DNA of 64,000 nucleotides from Stemphylium vesicarium (Eukaryota > Ascomycota > Dothideomycetes > Pleosporales > Pleosporaceae): positions 62,001-126,000 of the forward strand of contig QXCR01000003.1 in NCBI GenBank assembly GCA_004380135.1. Direction: 5' to 3'. A program made the position numbers and the translations under genes. This document shows positions 32,377 through 43,107 of the stretch, in pieces. Every line of letters starts with the position of its first letter. Positions within the stretch are counted from its first letter, which is position 1. The notes beneath the pieces are model-generated. The model made no database searches. It was not told the origin of the DNA and was given only the letters and a program-made list of their open reading frames with translations.

Positions 32377-34155
32377 TCAGTAAAGCGGCAGCTCATAAGC
32401 GTCAAATTCGTACATCCAAGTATCAATTGACGCCTGATCATACTCACACTTCATCTCGGTGCCGTTATTGACCCAGATTGGGCGCAAAGGCCACGCGCAG
32501 ATCTCAGCATCTTGACCCTCGTAGATGCCGGCTTCATAGGTAGCTTTGAGCGTAGTAGGAACGACGCCTTCTTCCACCCATTTAATCAGCACCTCGAGGT
32601 TCGTCGTTGGGAACGGACCGTTGGGCTGCAGTGTGTTGGCCGAGCAGTGAGCGGCACCGGGGACCAAGAATAGCCTATACCAGTCGCCCATGGCCTCCGT
32701 AGATGCGTTGAAAGTTGCGTTCGGGTACATGATGCCGCGGACAGATTCGTGGTAGTGCACGGAAGAGGCGGGGGGTATCGAGTTATCAGATTCGCCGTGG
32801 AAGCTAAGAATCTTACCGCCATTGGAATAAAAGGTTGAGAGATCTGGGAGCGTAGTTTGTAGTGTGGAACCATATGTTTCCATGGCTGACCTCATCCAGT
32901 CAACGAGGGTATCGTATGTAACGTTGTCGAGTGAGGGGAGATTGTCTTCGTCTAGTTTCTGGATGAACTTTGTCACAAATTCTCCACCGGTGCTTGCGAT
33001 GTTGAGTTCGTACGTGTCCGTCTCGTTGTCGTAGGTCGTCTTTGCGTCCTCGAATGCAGCACCGGGCTGGTAGGAAAAGTAGGCGAACTTGCCGTCAGTG
33101 GTGTAGAGACCGTTCATGATGGTCTGAACGAGCTCGACGGCTTCGGCGGATACAGTCCCGTTGGTAGCGGGCATGGGAGATTCAGCAGGTCCCATCTGGC
33201 GCTTCGCTTTGCGGCCGAACCCAAATCCAAGGCTGGACTCATCAGTGGCGGCGCAGGAGAATGGCAGACCAAGAGTGGAGTTCACGTTGAACTTGAGCTT
33301 GCAAAGATCCGTGCGAGAGACGACGCCATCAGTTCGGCCGTCAAGAGGGTCGCAGAACGCGATGGTCTCGTTGACAATCTTATCCAGCTCACAGGAAGAA
33401 GGATAATAATCTTGTGTCTTCTCAACGACGTTGGAGAACAGATGCTGAACCTGTTGCTGGGCGTATCGTATAGCTGGTGCACCAGGAATGACGCCATCAT
33501 ACTCCTCGCCATAGCGTTGAACCTGACTCCAGCCTTCACGGCCGCCCTCGGAACAACCTTGGTAGTACGTGTAAATCTTCTCGTCGGCGCTCATTCCATA
33601 AAACGACTTTGCGGTGGCTTTGCCAAGCTTGGTCAATTCACCGATCGCTTCATATCCGAACATGTGGATGGCGTCCCAGTTGACTGAGCCATTGGCCTTG
33701 AGAATGACCGCGTCGAGTTGGGTGTCGAAGTCGCCGAAGCCGCCGTCGGTGCTGCCAGCGATAGCTCCATATTGAACACCACCGGGGAAACTTTGAGTTC
33801 CGGAGTTGATCGCGTAGCCTCCACCTCCAGTAGAAAGATAACGCTTCTCGAATTTCTTGGGCGCGGGGAACCAGTATTGAACGTGGGTAACGTCATCGCG
33901 GCCATCGTGGCTGTACGAAAAGGTCAGGTTGCAGTAGTCGTAGGTTGCAGCCGGAAAGAAGTCGCCGCCCGTGGTGGAAGCGTTGTAGACTGGGTTTGCT
34001 GTGGCAGAGGAGGCATCTACCGTGAGACCGAGGAACGTGCCAGTGGCTGGCAGCGAGGCTTGCACGTGCTCGACGGTACAAACATCAGCGAGGGATGCTG
34101 CTTGGACAGCCGCAATAGAAGCTGCACCAGCTAGCATAGAACGATTGGAATGCAT
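32377..34155 (-). CDS. Secreted tannase/feruloyl esterase family protein
   Basis: Single exon, 592 residues from the ATG at 34155; the frame opens further only from a TTG. A signal peptide (about residues 1-22, MLAGAASIAAVQAASLADVC) precedes the tannase fold. The family's CS-D-HC arrangement is present: Cys-Ser at about 201-202 in YYQGCSEGGREG, an acid in FHGESDNSIPP, and His-Cys in VPGAAHCSANT. The Cys pair bridges Ser and His neighbours in this family. Other landmarks are YLSTGGGGYA and GVIPGAPAIRY. Many N-glycosylation sites occur. It should hydrolyse phenolic esters such as feruloyl or galloyl groups of plant cell walls. A TATA-like CTATATAG lies at 34215-34222, about 60 bp upstream. Confidence 0.9.
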   Translation of the reverse strand: MHSNRSMLAGAASIAAVQAASLADVCTVEHVQASLPATGTFLGLTVDASSATANPVYNASTTGGDFFPAATYDYCNLTFSYSHDGRDDVTHVQYWFPAPKKFEKRYLSTGGGGYAINSGTQSFPGGVQYGAIAGSTDGGFGDFDTQLDAVILKANGSVNWDAIHMFGYEAIGELTKLGKATAKSFYGMSADEKIYTYYQGCSEGGREGWSQVQRYGEEYDGVIPGAPAIRYAQQQVQHLFSNVVEKTQDYYPSSCELDKIVNETIAFCDPLDGRTDGVVSRTDLCKLKFNVNSTLGLPFSCAATDESSLGFGFGRKAKRQMGPAESPMPATNGTVSAEAVELVQTIMNGLYTTDGKFAYFSYQPGAAFEDAKTTYDNETDTYELNIASTGGEFVTKFIQKLDEDNLPSLDNVTYDTLVDWMRSAMETYGSTLQTTLPDLSTFYSNGGKILSFHGESDNSIPPASSVHYHESVRGIMYPNATFNASTEAMGDWYRLFLVPGAAHCSANTLQPNGPFPTTNLEVLIKWVEEGVVPTTLKATYEAGIYEGQDAEICAWPLRPIWVNNGTEMKCEYDQASIDTWMYEFDAYELPLY

Positions 34156-34858
34156 GTTGGGCAATAGAGGAAGGTAGTGGGTAAGATGGTGATTATCTCT
34201 ACCGGTCCCTCAAGCTATATAGCCCTCTCTGTATTGCGACGAGTAGCCTGGAAGCATACCGAGAATTCATCTGCGCCATCTGAACACGCGTCCTGAGGGT
34301 CCCGATCTCATCTCAAATTAGTTGCGACGTCCGTGAGGGATGGCTAGTGTGTTGTGATGATGCAAAAGCTGAGCGTGGATAAGACCTTACCCGAGCGGCC
34401 CTGAAGTAGTGCGACTGACTAATCCGGTACACTTGCACTTCGTCTCTAGAGCAATCGCGCAAAGATTGACTTGCGATAAGAATGCGATGTATTCGACAAA
34501 TGAGAAGAACAGTATTCAGAGTACGGGAGGTTGTAAGCACGGCAGCCTGGTGCATACCATGGTACCGGGAAAGTTGATAAAACAGTCTACAGGCTCTGGC
34601 GAACCATCTCGATGCGGCTGCAATTACCTCTGACCTATCCAACTTCCAATAATGAGTGCAAAATAGAAGACTCATATGGTACCCAATAGTCACAGGCGCT
34701 GAAAACTCGAGATGTAAAAAAATTCGTGGATTTAATCTTGGTAGCAGAAATCGCAGTCTTACGCCGTGCCAAATACGATATCCTAATGTTTTCTCTTGAT
34801 ATCTCATTTGTCTCAGCACCAACATCGGCCTGGTTGACCTTTCGTTCAGGATCATGAA
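34156..34858. other. Divergent intergenic region
   Basis: 703 bp between the esterase start and the F-box-like gene. Apart from the esterase TATA-like element no site is assigned. Short frames on both strands lack domains. Confidence 0.4.
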
Positions 34859-35551
34859 ATGGCAACAACCGTGCGTCTCGATTGTCACGGTCTGTTCGAC
34901 CCTGACGCAACGAACACGCTTTCACCTATGTAACTCTACATTCTCACTCAGCATCCAAGGCATCAAGCTAATATTAATCAGCTCTCAACACAACGCAGCG
35001 GAATCCCCTTACTTTGTCTCCCAGCCGAGCTTCGCAATAAAATCTACGCCTACGTCCTCGGCGGTAAATTCATCACTTTGGAGAGGAATTGTGATGGAAA
35101 GGCAATTGGCGCGGTCTATCGACATCACAAATCAATTTTTATGCGCCAAACCAAACCCCTTGTCCTTGAGTGCCACACACTTGACCTGCTGAGAGTATGT
35201 CGCCAGACGTATGCCGACACACGAACCCTTCCCTTCACCCTCAACACGTTCCACTACAAAACCCTAAGAAGTGTTACATGCTGGCTAAAAGAAAGGCCTT
35301 ACCAACTTTCACTGCTACTTCAGCTTCTATGGGGTTTGGGGAGTCTATGTTTTGGTAGCAATGGAATCCGGGTAGCCGGGCTAAGCTTATCTGAGAGGCT
35401 GAAGTCGGACCAGATTCGGATGCCATGTCTTGACGAGGTTCCGCCTTCGATGCCGGCTCCGACTGTTACGATGATACGGGATTGGGAGTCGAGATTTGAA
35501 GAAATGGCAAAGAGATTTTCGGGAAAAGATTTGAACATTTTTTTTCTTTAA
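34859..35551 (+). CDS. F-box-like protein (DUF7730-like, fungal)
   Basis: Proposed exons 34859-34870 (MATT) and 34952-35551, 203 residues. The signature LPAELRNKIYAYVLGGK, then LLRVCRQTYADTRTLPFTLNTF, is the N-terminal F-box-like pattern of a large uncharacterised fungal family. The central part is hydrophobic and the end (SRFEEMAKRFSGKDLNIFFL) matches the usual FF-type finish. The frame has no ATG between an upstream TAA and the domain, so a short first exon is needed. The join uses GTGCGT and CACTCAG and is the least certain part. Function unknown; such proteins may be ubiquitin-ligase adaptors. Confidence 0.65.
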
Positions 35552-36996
35552 CCCCACGCCCGTTGAAAGCTCTAGAGGAAACGTGTTCACCTATTTGCGT
35601 TAAATTCGTGTATGAAAAGATGTTTGCAGACTTTAAGTTGTCTTGTACAGCAATAGTCAGATATTTAACACGGTCAATCGCGTATCGATATAGCCCATTT
35701 CTCTTACCACATCACGTATAAAAACACCTCTCACCTCCACTTCTTTCCAGAAGCACCCTCCTTTCTTCCAGCTTGAAAATAAACTGTCAGAAAAGAACCT
35801 AGCGCTCATGCATGTCTTTCTTTTGGAGAGTGAATCCTTTCTCACTTCCCGTGAAATGGCTCTGAAACGAAACTCTAAAGAACATGTTTCCAAACCCCGA
35901 GCCTTCCAAAGACATTGCCAATTTCGCTATGATTTGGAGCACATAGCCCCATCATACAATACCCTCTTTCTTTCTTTTTTGCGAAAATGATGCGCGTCTT
36001 CTAAAAAAAGATTCTACATTACAAGTCGATGGCTGCAAAACTCTGACTTCACTTACCTATTCTCAAGTGATTTGGCCGCAGTAGACAAGTGATGAGGCAA
36101 TTTTTTCATGGAGTTCCTCTGGAAGACAAGGCGGTGGTGTGGCATTTAGATACATAGAGGAGAGCTTGCAATGCATGTGCTAGGCTGTGCTTTCCGCCGT
36201 CTATAACATCACGTCTTCTCTCACCTCTCTTCTTCCTCTTCCCATCATCTTCCCAAAGATTCCATTTGCAACTAAAATGCAACCCGGGATTGGACAAGTT
36301 TTTTGCGGTTCCAAAATATGAAGATTTCGGACTACGGCGTTCCTCCGCTCTTTCTAACTTTCTAAAATCTAAATACAAAGCTGGAAGTGATGATGTCGGT
36401 TGCTTTTCAGCCTCCAACATCCTACTTGCAAAATCCTGGCCAAGCACTTTACGGGGTAAAAGCTTCTAAAGCGCTGATAAGCTGCGTAATGTGCTGAAAA
36501 GACGCCGCGTACACAACATGTGTGAGCTGTGGGGTAAGCAGTAGATAAGTTGTTTCTTCTACTTTTGATTTTAGTGCTTTACACTTCCTTCTCGGCTTTA
36601 AACTTGGCTGTTGTCTTCTCCAAAATACCATCTTTAAAAGTCCCTTGGTGTTGAGCGGGGAGACTGCACAAAATACATCAGCATACGAGTCGTGAGATTT
36701 GGGTGGACCTTGCTGTGCAATGGATATTCTATCAAGGGCGTGGGGTCGAAATATTGAATCGGAATAAAATTGAACAAAAATAGGCCGTGAGTCCGAATGT
36801 TTCAAAAAAAAGACCTAAAGAAAGAAAAAGAACCCTGGTATCCTCCCCACAATCCTATGGCGAATGTACCGCACGTACCAGGACAATTACAGCCCTTGAA
36901 ATAAAGTCCCGAATGACGTACCCTCAACCGCGCCAGTATACCAATAGTCATCGTCACATCCTTGATAACACATGCTTCCTAACCCCATCATCGAAC
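35552..36996. other. Gene-free tract
   Basis: 1.4 kb between the F-box-like gene and the CYSTM gene. AT-rich, with short frames (at most 118 codons) and no domain. The part nearest the CYSTM stop probably includes its 3' untranslated region. Confidence 0.45.
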
Positions 36997-37579
36997 CTAG
37001 CAGCATTCGGCCGCACACTCGCAGCACTCAAAGCAGCACTCGCAACTCTCCTCGCACAGGAAACAACAACACAGCGTCGCGAGACTGTATATACGTTAGC
37101 CTTTTCCATTATACATCTCCCACATCTCCCGCATCCCAAGGTAAAAGGGAAAAAACTTACCAAGCAGTCAAACATCCCCGATCCTTTTTTTGTTTTGGCT
37201 GCGGTGGCGGTGCTTGTTGGTACTGGCCTTGCGGGGGCCCGTAGTACATCTGTTGCTGGGGTGGGGGAGCGCCGTATTGCGGTTGGCCGCCGTACTGGCC
37301 TGGTGCGGGACCGTAGCTATATGGAGATATGTCAGCGTCTGCTGTTGTTCATATGTTTATTTGCGCGTGGAGATGGAGAGGTTGAGTGTTTGTGGGGCCT
37401 TGTAGTGGTCGCATGCAAGTAATCCACCGCACGCAATGTACGATTGTACTGCGAGCGCAAGTCTGAACCGTTGCGCAGTTTGCGCAATGAAGCGCTGGGG
37501 AAAGTATGCTGCTAACGTACCTTTGCTGCGGGTACTGAGGCGCGCCGCCTTGTTGTTGGTAGTAGCCTTGGTTGGACAT
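36997..37579 (-). CDS. Cysteine-rich tail-anchor (CYSTM-type) protein
   Basis: Three exons (37579-37521, 37316-37161, 37084-36997), 100 residues. The N-terminal two thirds are Gln/Pro/Tyr-rich (MSNQGYYQQQGGAPQYPQQ, QMYYGPPQGQYQQAPPPQP). A basic stop-transfer KQKKDRG and a C-terminal Cys-rich segment follow: GCLTACLATLCCCFLCEE, then CECCFECCECAAECC. This is the layout of CYSTM stress-tolerance proteins, whose Cys-rich helix sits in membranes, often as a palmitoylated tail anchor. All three exons are needed to reach the cysteine module. Each junction is GT..AG and keeps frame, although the single exons are tiny. Confidence 0.85.
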
Positions 37580-40011
37580 GCTGACTTTGCTTTCCTCTAA
37601 AGGTTTTCTCGTCGAATCCTCGTCCAGGTTATGCAAAATGTGAATGCGCTCGTAGGATTATCCCGCAGTCGCTCGTCTCAGGCGCGTTGTCGCAAATGAA
37701 GTGGGTTCGGAGGTCGGGAAAGAGCAGCAAAGGTGTGGCTGCGGATGGAGAAGAAAAGAAAGAAAACCAAGCTTTCGGCGCCGAGGAAACTTGGACAATT
37801 CTTATCCTTCGCTAGTCAAAGGATGCGCAAGGTGGTCTGAGTGTGCTGATTATCCCGATGTCGGTATTAATGTCGTTGAGCAGTTTGCGCAAGATGTATC
37901 AAGTGTTGTAGTACGCGGCAAAGAGAGAGGAAAGGACGAGAGTAAAAGAGCGAGCAAGAGTTCAGGATAAACTACAGCTTTAGGCACAGGTCTGTCTAGA
38001 AGCTCCGAGAGAGAGGGGAACAGGGCGCAACCCAACATCTTTAAACCCCTACCCTTTTCCCTCCTTCTCACGCGGACACAGCGCCCTGCGACGCATCATT
38101 CGGCCCAATCTATTAGCTCATGAGCCACACACGCTAGTAGAGAGTCACGTACATGAAGATCGGCCCATTGGCGCGAATAAGCCGGTTACCTCGGGGGCTT
38201 GGGTGGCTTTTCTCTGCGGTGGGGACTCGTCATCGCCACAGCTAGAGCTGCACTTCTGCTGTTGGCTGCTGCGCCATGCACTTTGACGTCTTCTTGACTG
38301 CGATTGGGACCGAGTGTTTACTGTGGGTTATCTAAAGATGCGTGCGCTACTGCGCTGAGCCATGGAGCAAATGTTGCGCGGAGTAAGCCTGCTAGATGGC
38401 CAGCCACAAACGTACGACCCCCGACGCCTGGAACCAGTCCTGATGCACAGAGCTAAGCTTTACTTGGCAAAGGCTTGGTGTTATGTCCCGTGTTCGTTTC
38501 GGGTGCGTCTAGGGGTGTGTGACGAACGATAGCTCGGGTCTCAGGTAGCACAAAGCAGTCTTTAAAGCTTTGCTTGCGCCTGGATTGTCGCAACATGGCG
38601 CGTCCTGTTCAATTTTGCTCCAACAAATCGCATTTCAACCTCGCCAAATTCTCACATAAATCCACTTGAGGAAATAACGAAGAAACGCAACTCCAAGCGT
38701 TGAACGCACGAGATGTGCACAGTGCATTCCGCAGGGGCTTCGTGGAGATCACTCAAAACAGAAATGCGCACCGACGTACTATCCGCGTATTCCATCGTAT
38801 TCTCATGTCTTCGGAAAGCGCAGCAGAACAACACATAAAAGCCCACCGCATCTCTTACTTTTCCCACTATCCCCCACTCCCACCAAATTACATAAATCAA
38901 AAACATCATCATGTACGTCCTATGAGAAGCCCACCAAAGTTCGCTCATATCAAGCACATGTCTTCTCCTCCTCCTTCTGCACCTTCTTCACAGCACCGTA
39001 ACACTTCCTGTTGAACGAAAAAATGAGAAGACCGAGGAATATTATGGGTGTGTGCTTGAGCAGCGACGTTGGTATGAAATCCAGGCTTTTTCTCTCTATC
39101 ATTTCTACTCTTCTACACAATTACTCCACGGTCTTTCCTACTTTGACTTTTAATGAAAAAGCATCCGAGACTTGTTCATGTCTCCGCCGCGCTCGAGAGA
39201 TTATCTGCACGCCGTATGGGAAGAGAAACTGTGCTGTGAAAAGCTCGTTGGTATGGGTAGCTTCTAAAGATATGGATCGAAAAGATTGATTGTAGGGTGA
39301 GGGAGAATAAAAACAAGTATGCGGTCGTCTGAAATGGTGAATATATGTGATGATGTGTGCGGTGGTTCGTAAGGGGTGGAGGCTAAGAGCGCCTAAGGAT
39401 GAGAGAGAGGGAGAGGCGGCAAGACCAATAATATATCTGTCACATTTGTTCCAACCGAGCAAAGGTGAAGGTAGTCCGGTATCTATCAAGAAAGGTTCCA
39501 TCATTATTCTTTTACTTATTCACACATACATAGCCCCACTCCATTTCACTCGCAGCTCCGATTTTCCCAGTCTTCAAATGTATACATGCACAAGCACTGA
39601 GCACTTTTTTGACAAAGCAAGAAGTGAATTCCTCCATTGGAGGGTTTAGACATGGTAATGGCCAGAGACATATCGCCCCGTCTGTGAACAAGAACGCCAT
39701 TCAGAAAATGAGACAGATGGTTGAATACATGGATAGAAAAAAGGAGGGTATCTATTACTGATGACTGCCACCACCCGCTAGCCCAACCCATCACATTCGT
39801 AGCCTCGCCGCGCTTTGCCAGTTGTCCCAGCCCGCTGTTTGGATGCACAAGAAAGAGAAAAAAAGAAGAGAAAGAAAAGGGATTGTCTATACACGAACGA
39901 CAACGCCACCCAATGGAAAGAAGATTTGCCGACAAGATAGTAAAACAAGATGTTGAGAACATGTACAAAGACATCGGGTAGCGAGGTCGTGGGAGAAAAA
40001 ATGTTATTTGA
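37580..40011. other. 2.4-kb stretch without a supported gene
   Basis: Contains the CYSTM promoter and, near 40 kb, the likely 3' untranslated region of the DEP1-type gene. Frames of 60-170 codons overlap on both strands and show low-complexity translation only. I found no repeat, RNA gene or domain. Confidence 0.45.
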
Positions 40012-42188
40012 TCATCGTACGCCAAAGAGGCCGTTACCGACGCTGATTGTACCAAGGCCACTCCGTTGTGTCATGGGCGCTCGTGCAGCGTCTTGTCGGC
40101 CTGAGCCACCGGGTTGACCAGAAGTAGCGTTCGGACCTGAGTTTAATGGTCGCATACCGCTACCAGCCCAACGTTGGCCACCGCCGCCCTGGTCATGAGG
40201 TAGTTCCATATGTTGTGCTGCTGGGCTTGACATCATGCCATATGTCTCCCTGCTCAAGACGCCAATGTTGCTGCGGGGATCGCCTTCTCCATACGCTGAG
40301 TGGTCGGCGGGCGCGCGCTTCATGTGTAAGACTGGTGATTCGGCGTCGCCTAAAAGACCGTTTGTGTGGTGGGCGTTTGAGGAAGGGGGGTTAGAGTTCG
40401 CTTCGATGGTGGAGGCAGAGCCGTTGGGAGCGGTTAGGTCAACCATGCGACGCTGGCCTGCTGGTGTCTGATAGCTGGGTACGCGTGACGGTCCAAGTGG
40501 ATACCGGCTCTCTTGATGTGAGGGATGTCGTGGGTTGGCCCATGGCGTGCTTTCTAAAAATTGCTCTTCTGCGGCCGCTTCGTCGGCTGTAGTGGTTCTG
40601 TTGTAGGTACGGAAGGAAGGAGGCGGAGCCGGGGTACGGGTTGCAATCTGCAGCGCCGAATCAGCTGCTAGCTCTCTAGCAGTTGTGTTCAGCCACTTAC
40701 CTTCATTGCTCGAAGATCTTCATCAATCTCCATCGGCCGCGCAGGACTGATGTCTGGCGCAGCTGGGAAGCCAACGTATTTGGCAACACCCGACAAAACA
40801 GAGACTTCGAGGTTGTAGGCTGTTTGGTGTCTGATCTGGTCCGACCGTTTTTCTGGTAATCGCACCATGTACTCAGTCTCGTCACAACCGAGTTGTCGTC
40901 GTCCGCGCTGCAGCTCGAATACTCGTTGGTTGCACTCCTCAAGGATCTCTTCCCGCACATGGCGCACAGTCTGGAAATACTGGCTGTGCATCTGATGGCG
41001 CTCTGCTGCTGTTATTATCTCGAGGTTCTTCTGCTTGTATTCCAAGAGTCTTGTCTCGTATGCGATCTTATCGGCTCGTCGATCGTCGATGCACTTGATC
41101 ATGGCAGCGTATTCAGGGTGGACGCAGTTGGGCTGTTTGAGCATTTCAAGCTCTCGCTCGAGTTGTGCTATTTGTTCATCACACAGCCTATCCTAGTCAG
41201 TGCCCGTTGGATTAATTTCTTCACCTAGGACTCACTTTTCTCTAAACAGCTTAAACTTCTTCTCAATCTTGGCGAGCTCATCAATGGCGAGTTTCTTCTT
41301 GGTGACTTCCTCATCTAAGACTGCGCTGTCTTCTTCGTCGTGCTCGACCTCAGCCTCGCCTTCGTGTGTCTCGGCAGTCGCAAAAGGCTCAGCAGAGGCG
41401 TAACTGGGGTCCTCCGTCTTTCGCTTTCCTCTTCTGCCACCTTTCCGTGGTTTTGTATGCTTTGCAACTGTTGCCAATTCACTGACGGTCTGCGCAGCAA
41501 TATTGGCCTGTCGCTCTTCCAACTCATGTTCTTCGTTTCCGAGCGCAGAAAGATGTTCTTCGGCATTCTCGAGCTCCTCGTCGGCGTTCATCTGCCCTTG
41601 TCTGTCGGCTGCGGCATCAGCTAGACCGTCGAGCGCTGAACTCCTTGCCGGTGTGCTTCTCTTTCGCAATGGCTCTTCGTCTTGTTCTTCGACAGGGCTC
41701 CCCTCGGCGCCGGTTCGCTTTCGCTTCTTACCCACGTGGTCCAGGCCGGCAGCCTCTGTGGTTGCGATGAGCGACAGGGAATGTAGAGGGTTGTCGGTTG
41801 CGACTGCGGCATCGACTTGGGCATCGTCTGGAAAGGCAGAGGGTGTAGGTGGGGTAGAATCGTCGTGCTCTATAGTTTTCGAGTGCGCCAGCTTACTGGG
41901 AGTTCTAGTGTAGGCGGGCTCGGAGATCAAGAGCGTGTCGGGGGCTGGTCGCGCAAGCTTTCGGGGAGTACTGTCGAGGCGCTCAGTCTCTGCTTCAGAG
42001 TCGTCCTCGTCCATTTCTCTTGCCGGCGTCGGTCGTGGAGTGGGCTCAGATTGGTCGTCTGAGGCGTCTCCGAGCTCGCTCAAGCTGCTGGAGCCATTGT
42101 CTGCGGCGTCGTCGAAGCCACTCATCGCTTGGTCGGCGGGTATTGGCTCTGGGATTGCGGCACTCGGGGCCGACATTGTAGACAGCAT
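40012..42188 (-). CDS. DEP1: Sds3/DEP1-type subunit of the Rpd3L histone deacetylase complex
   Basis: Three exons (42188-41236, 41187-40701, 40647-40012), 691 residues. The first 300 residues are acidic and disordered, with Ser/Pro and nuclear-localisation-like patches (GKKRKRTG, PRKGGRRGKRKTE). The Sds3-like domain follows: a coiled coil from IDELAKIEKKFKLFREKL through CDEQIAQLERELEML, then HPEYAAMIKCIDDRRADKI and YKQKNLEIITAAERHQMHSQY. It ends with a conserved EYMVRLPEKRSDQIRHQTAYNL. The C-terminus is disordered. Sds3 and Dep1 are paralogous scaffold subunits linking Sin3 and Rpd3 in nuclear repression. The long acidic N-terminus favours Dep1, but Sds3 is not excluded. It is divergent from NOP12 across 919 bp. 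Confidence 0.85.
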
Positions 42189-43107
42189 TGCGGCGGCGAT
42201 GGTGGTGGGTTCTTCGACTGCTGTGGGTATTTGCGCGGGCGCCAGGTGGTGTGAGGGGGACGTGGTAGAGGAGGGGTCAGGTAATTGTGTCGGGAGGGTT
42301 GAAATGGCGTCTATTGGGGTATGTTAGAGCTGGTGCATGTTGGGATGGTAGGGCTGGCAGGTGTGGTGGGTGAAGGCTGTTCGCGACTCTGTTGTCGCCT
42401 CGGTTGACGCAAAGATCAACGGCCTCTTCACAGTACCAAAGACACAGCAGCCTCTACAGAATCCACTAACAAGCCAAGTAGGCTATCGGCTTCGAGAAAA
42501 AACATGGCATGACGTACTGTCTGTCTGCGTGATCGTTTCGCTGGGGTCAGGAGCTGTTCGTGATGTGCTCCGTCTTGTCTGCTGGGGCGCGCTCATGGTG
42601 CGCCCGCGCCGGAAACCTCGTCAACTCGCAACCAATGTCGTGTGAGGGGGCTCCAAAGGATACAGTGGGCTCCTGCGATGCAGAAAAGGCGCTATGGGGG
42701 ACGACCGGTGCTCGACGTGGTGGGCGGTCAAAAAGGCTCCTGGTGTTGTGGAGGACGCTGGCGCCGAGGGTGAGGGCGGGAATATTGGTGCTTTGGGCAC
42801 CAGGAACCGAACAACGGGCTCGGGATGCGTGTAGGAATGGGGGTGCAAACGCGAGACAGCGGCTAGCATGAGGGTGTTGGTGGTGAACGCGGAGGGCAGC
42901 TCGGTCGGTGATGGTGTAAACTGCGCTCAGAAGCGGGTCGACTGCCGGGAGAGGCCCTGAGTGTCTTGCGAATGACCGCACTGCCTTTGGTCGGGCGGTG
43001 GGTTTCTGCCGCCTGCACGCCTGTCTCGGCCTAGCCTTCATTTGAGGTGAAGCGTCTCCACCAAAACTTTTTGACGAGCTTGCTGCCGGCGACCTACACG
43101 ATTCACA
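42189..43107. promoter_or_regulatory. Divergent DEP1/NOP12 promoter region
   Basis: 919 bp between two start codons. Both strands carry 80-165-codon frames (for example 42547-43041, minus) with Ala/Pro/Arg-rich translation and no domain, so they are not called. No specific binding site is assigned. Confidence 0.4.

Noticed and set aside
36787..37422. 211-codon plus-strand frame opposite the CYSTM gene
   Set aside because: It starts in gene-free text and overlaps all CYSTM exons 2-3 in antisense. The minus-strand gene explains the splice sites and cysteine pattern.
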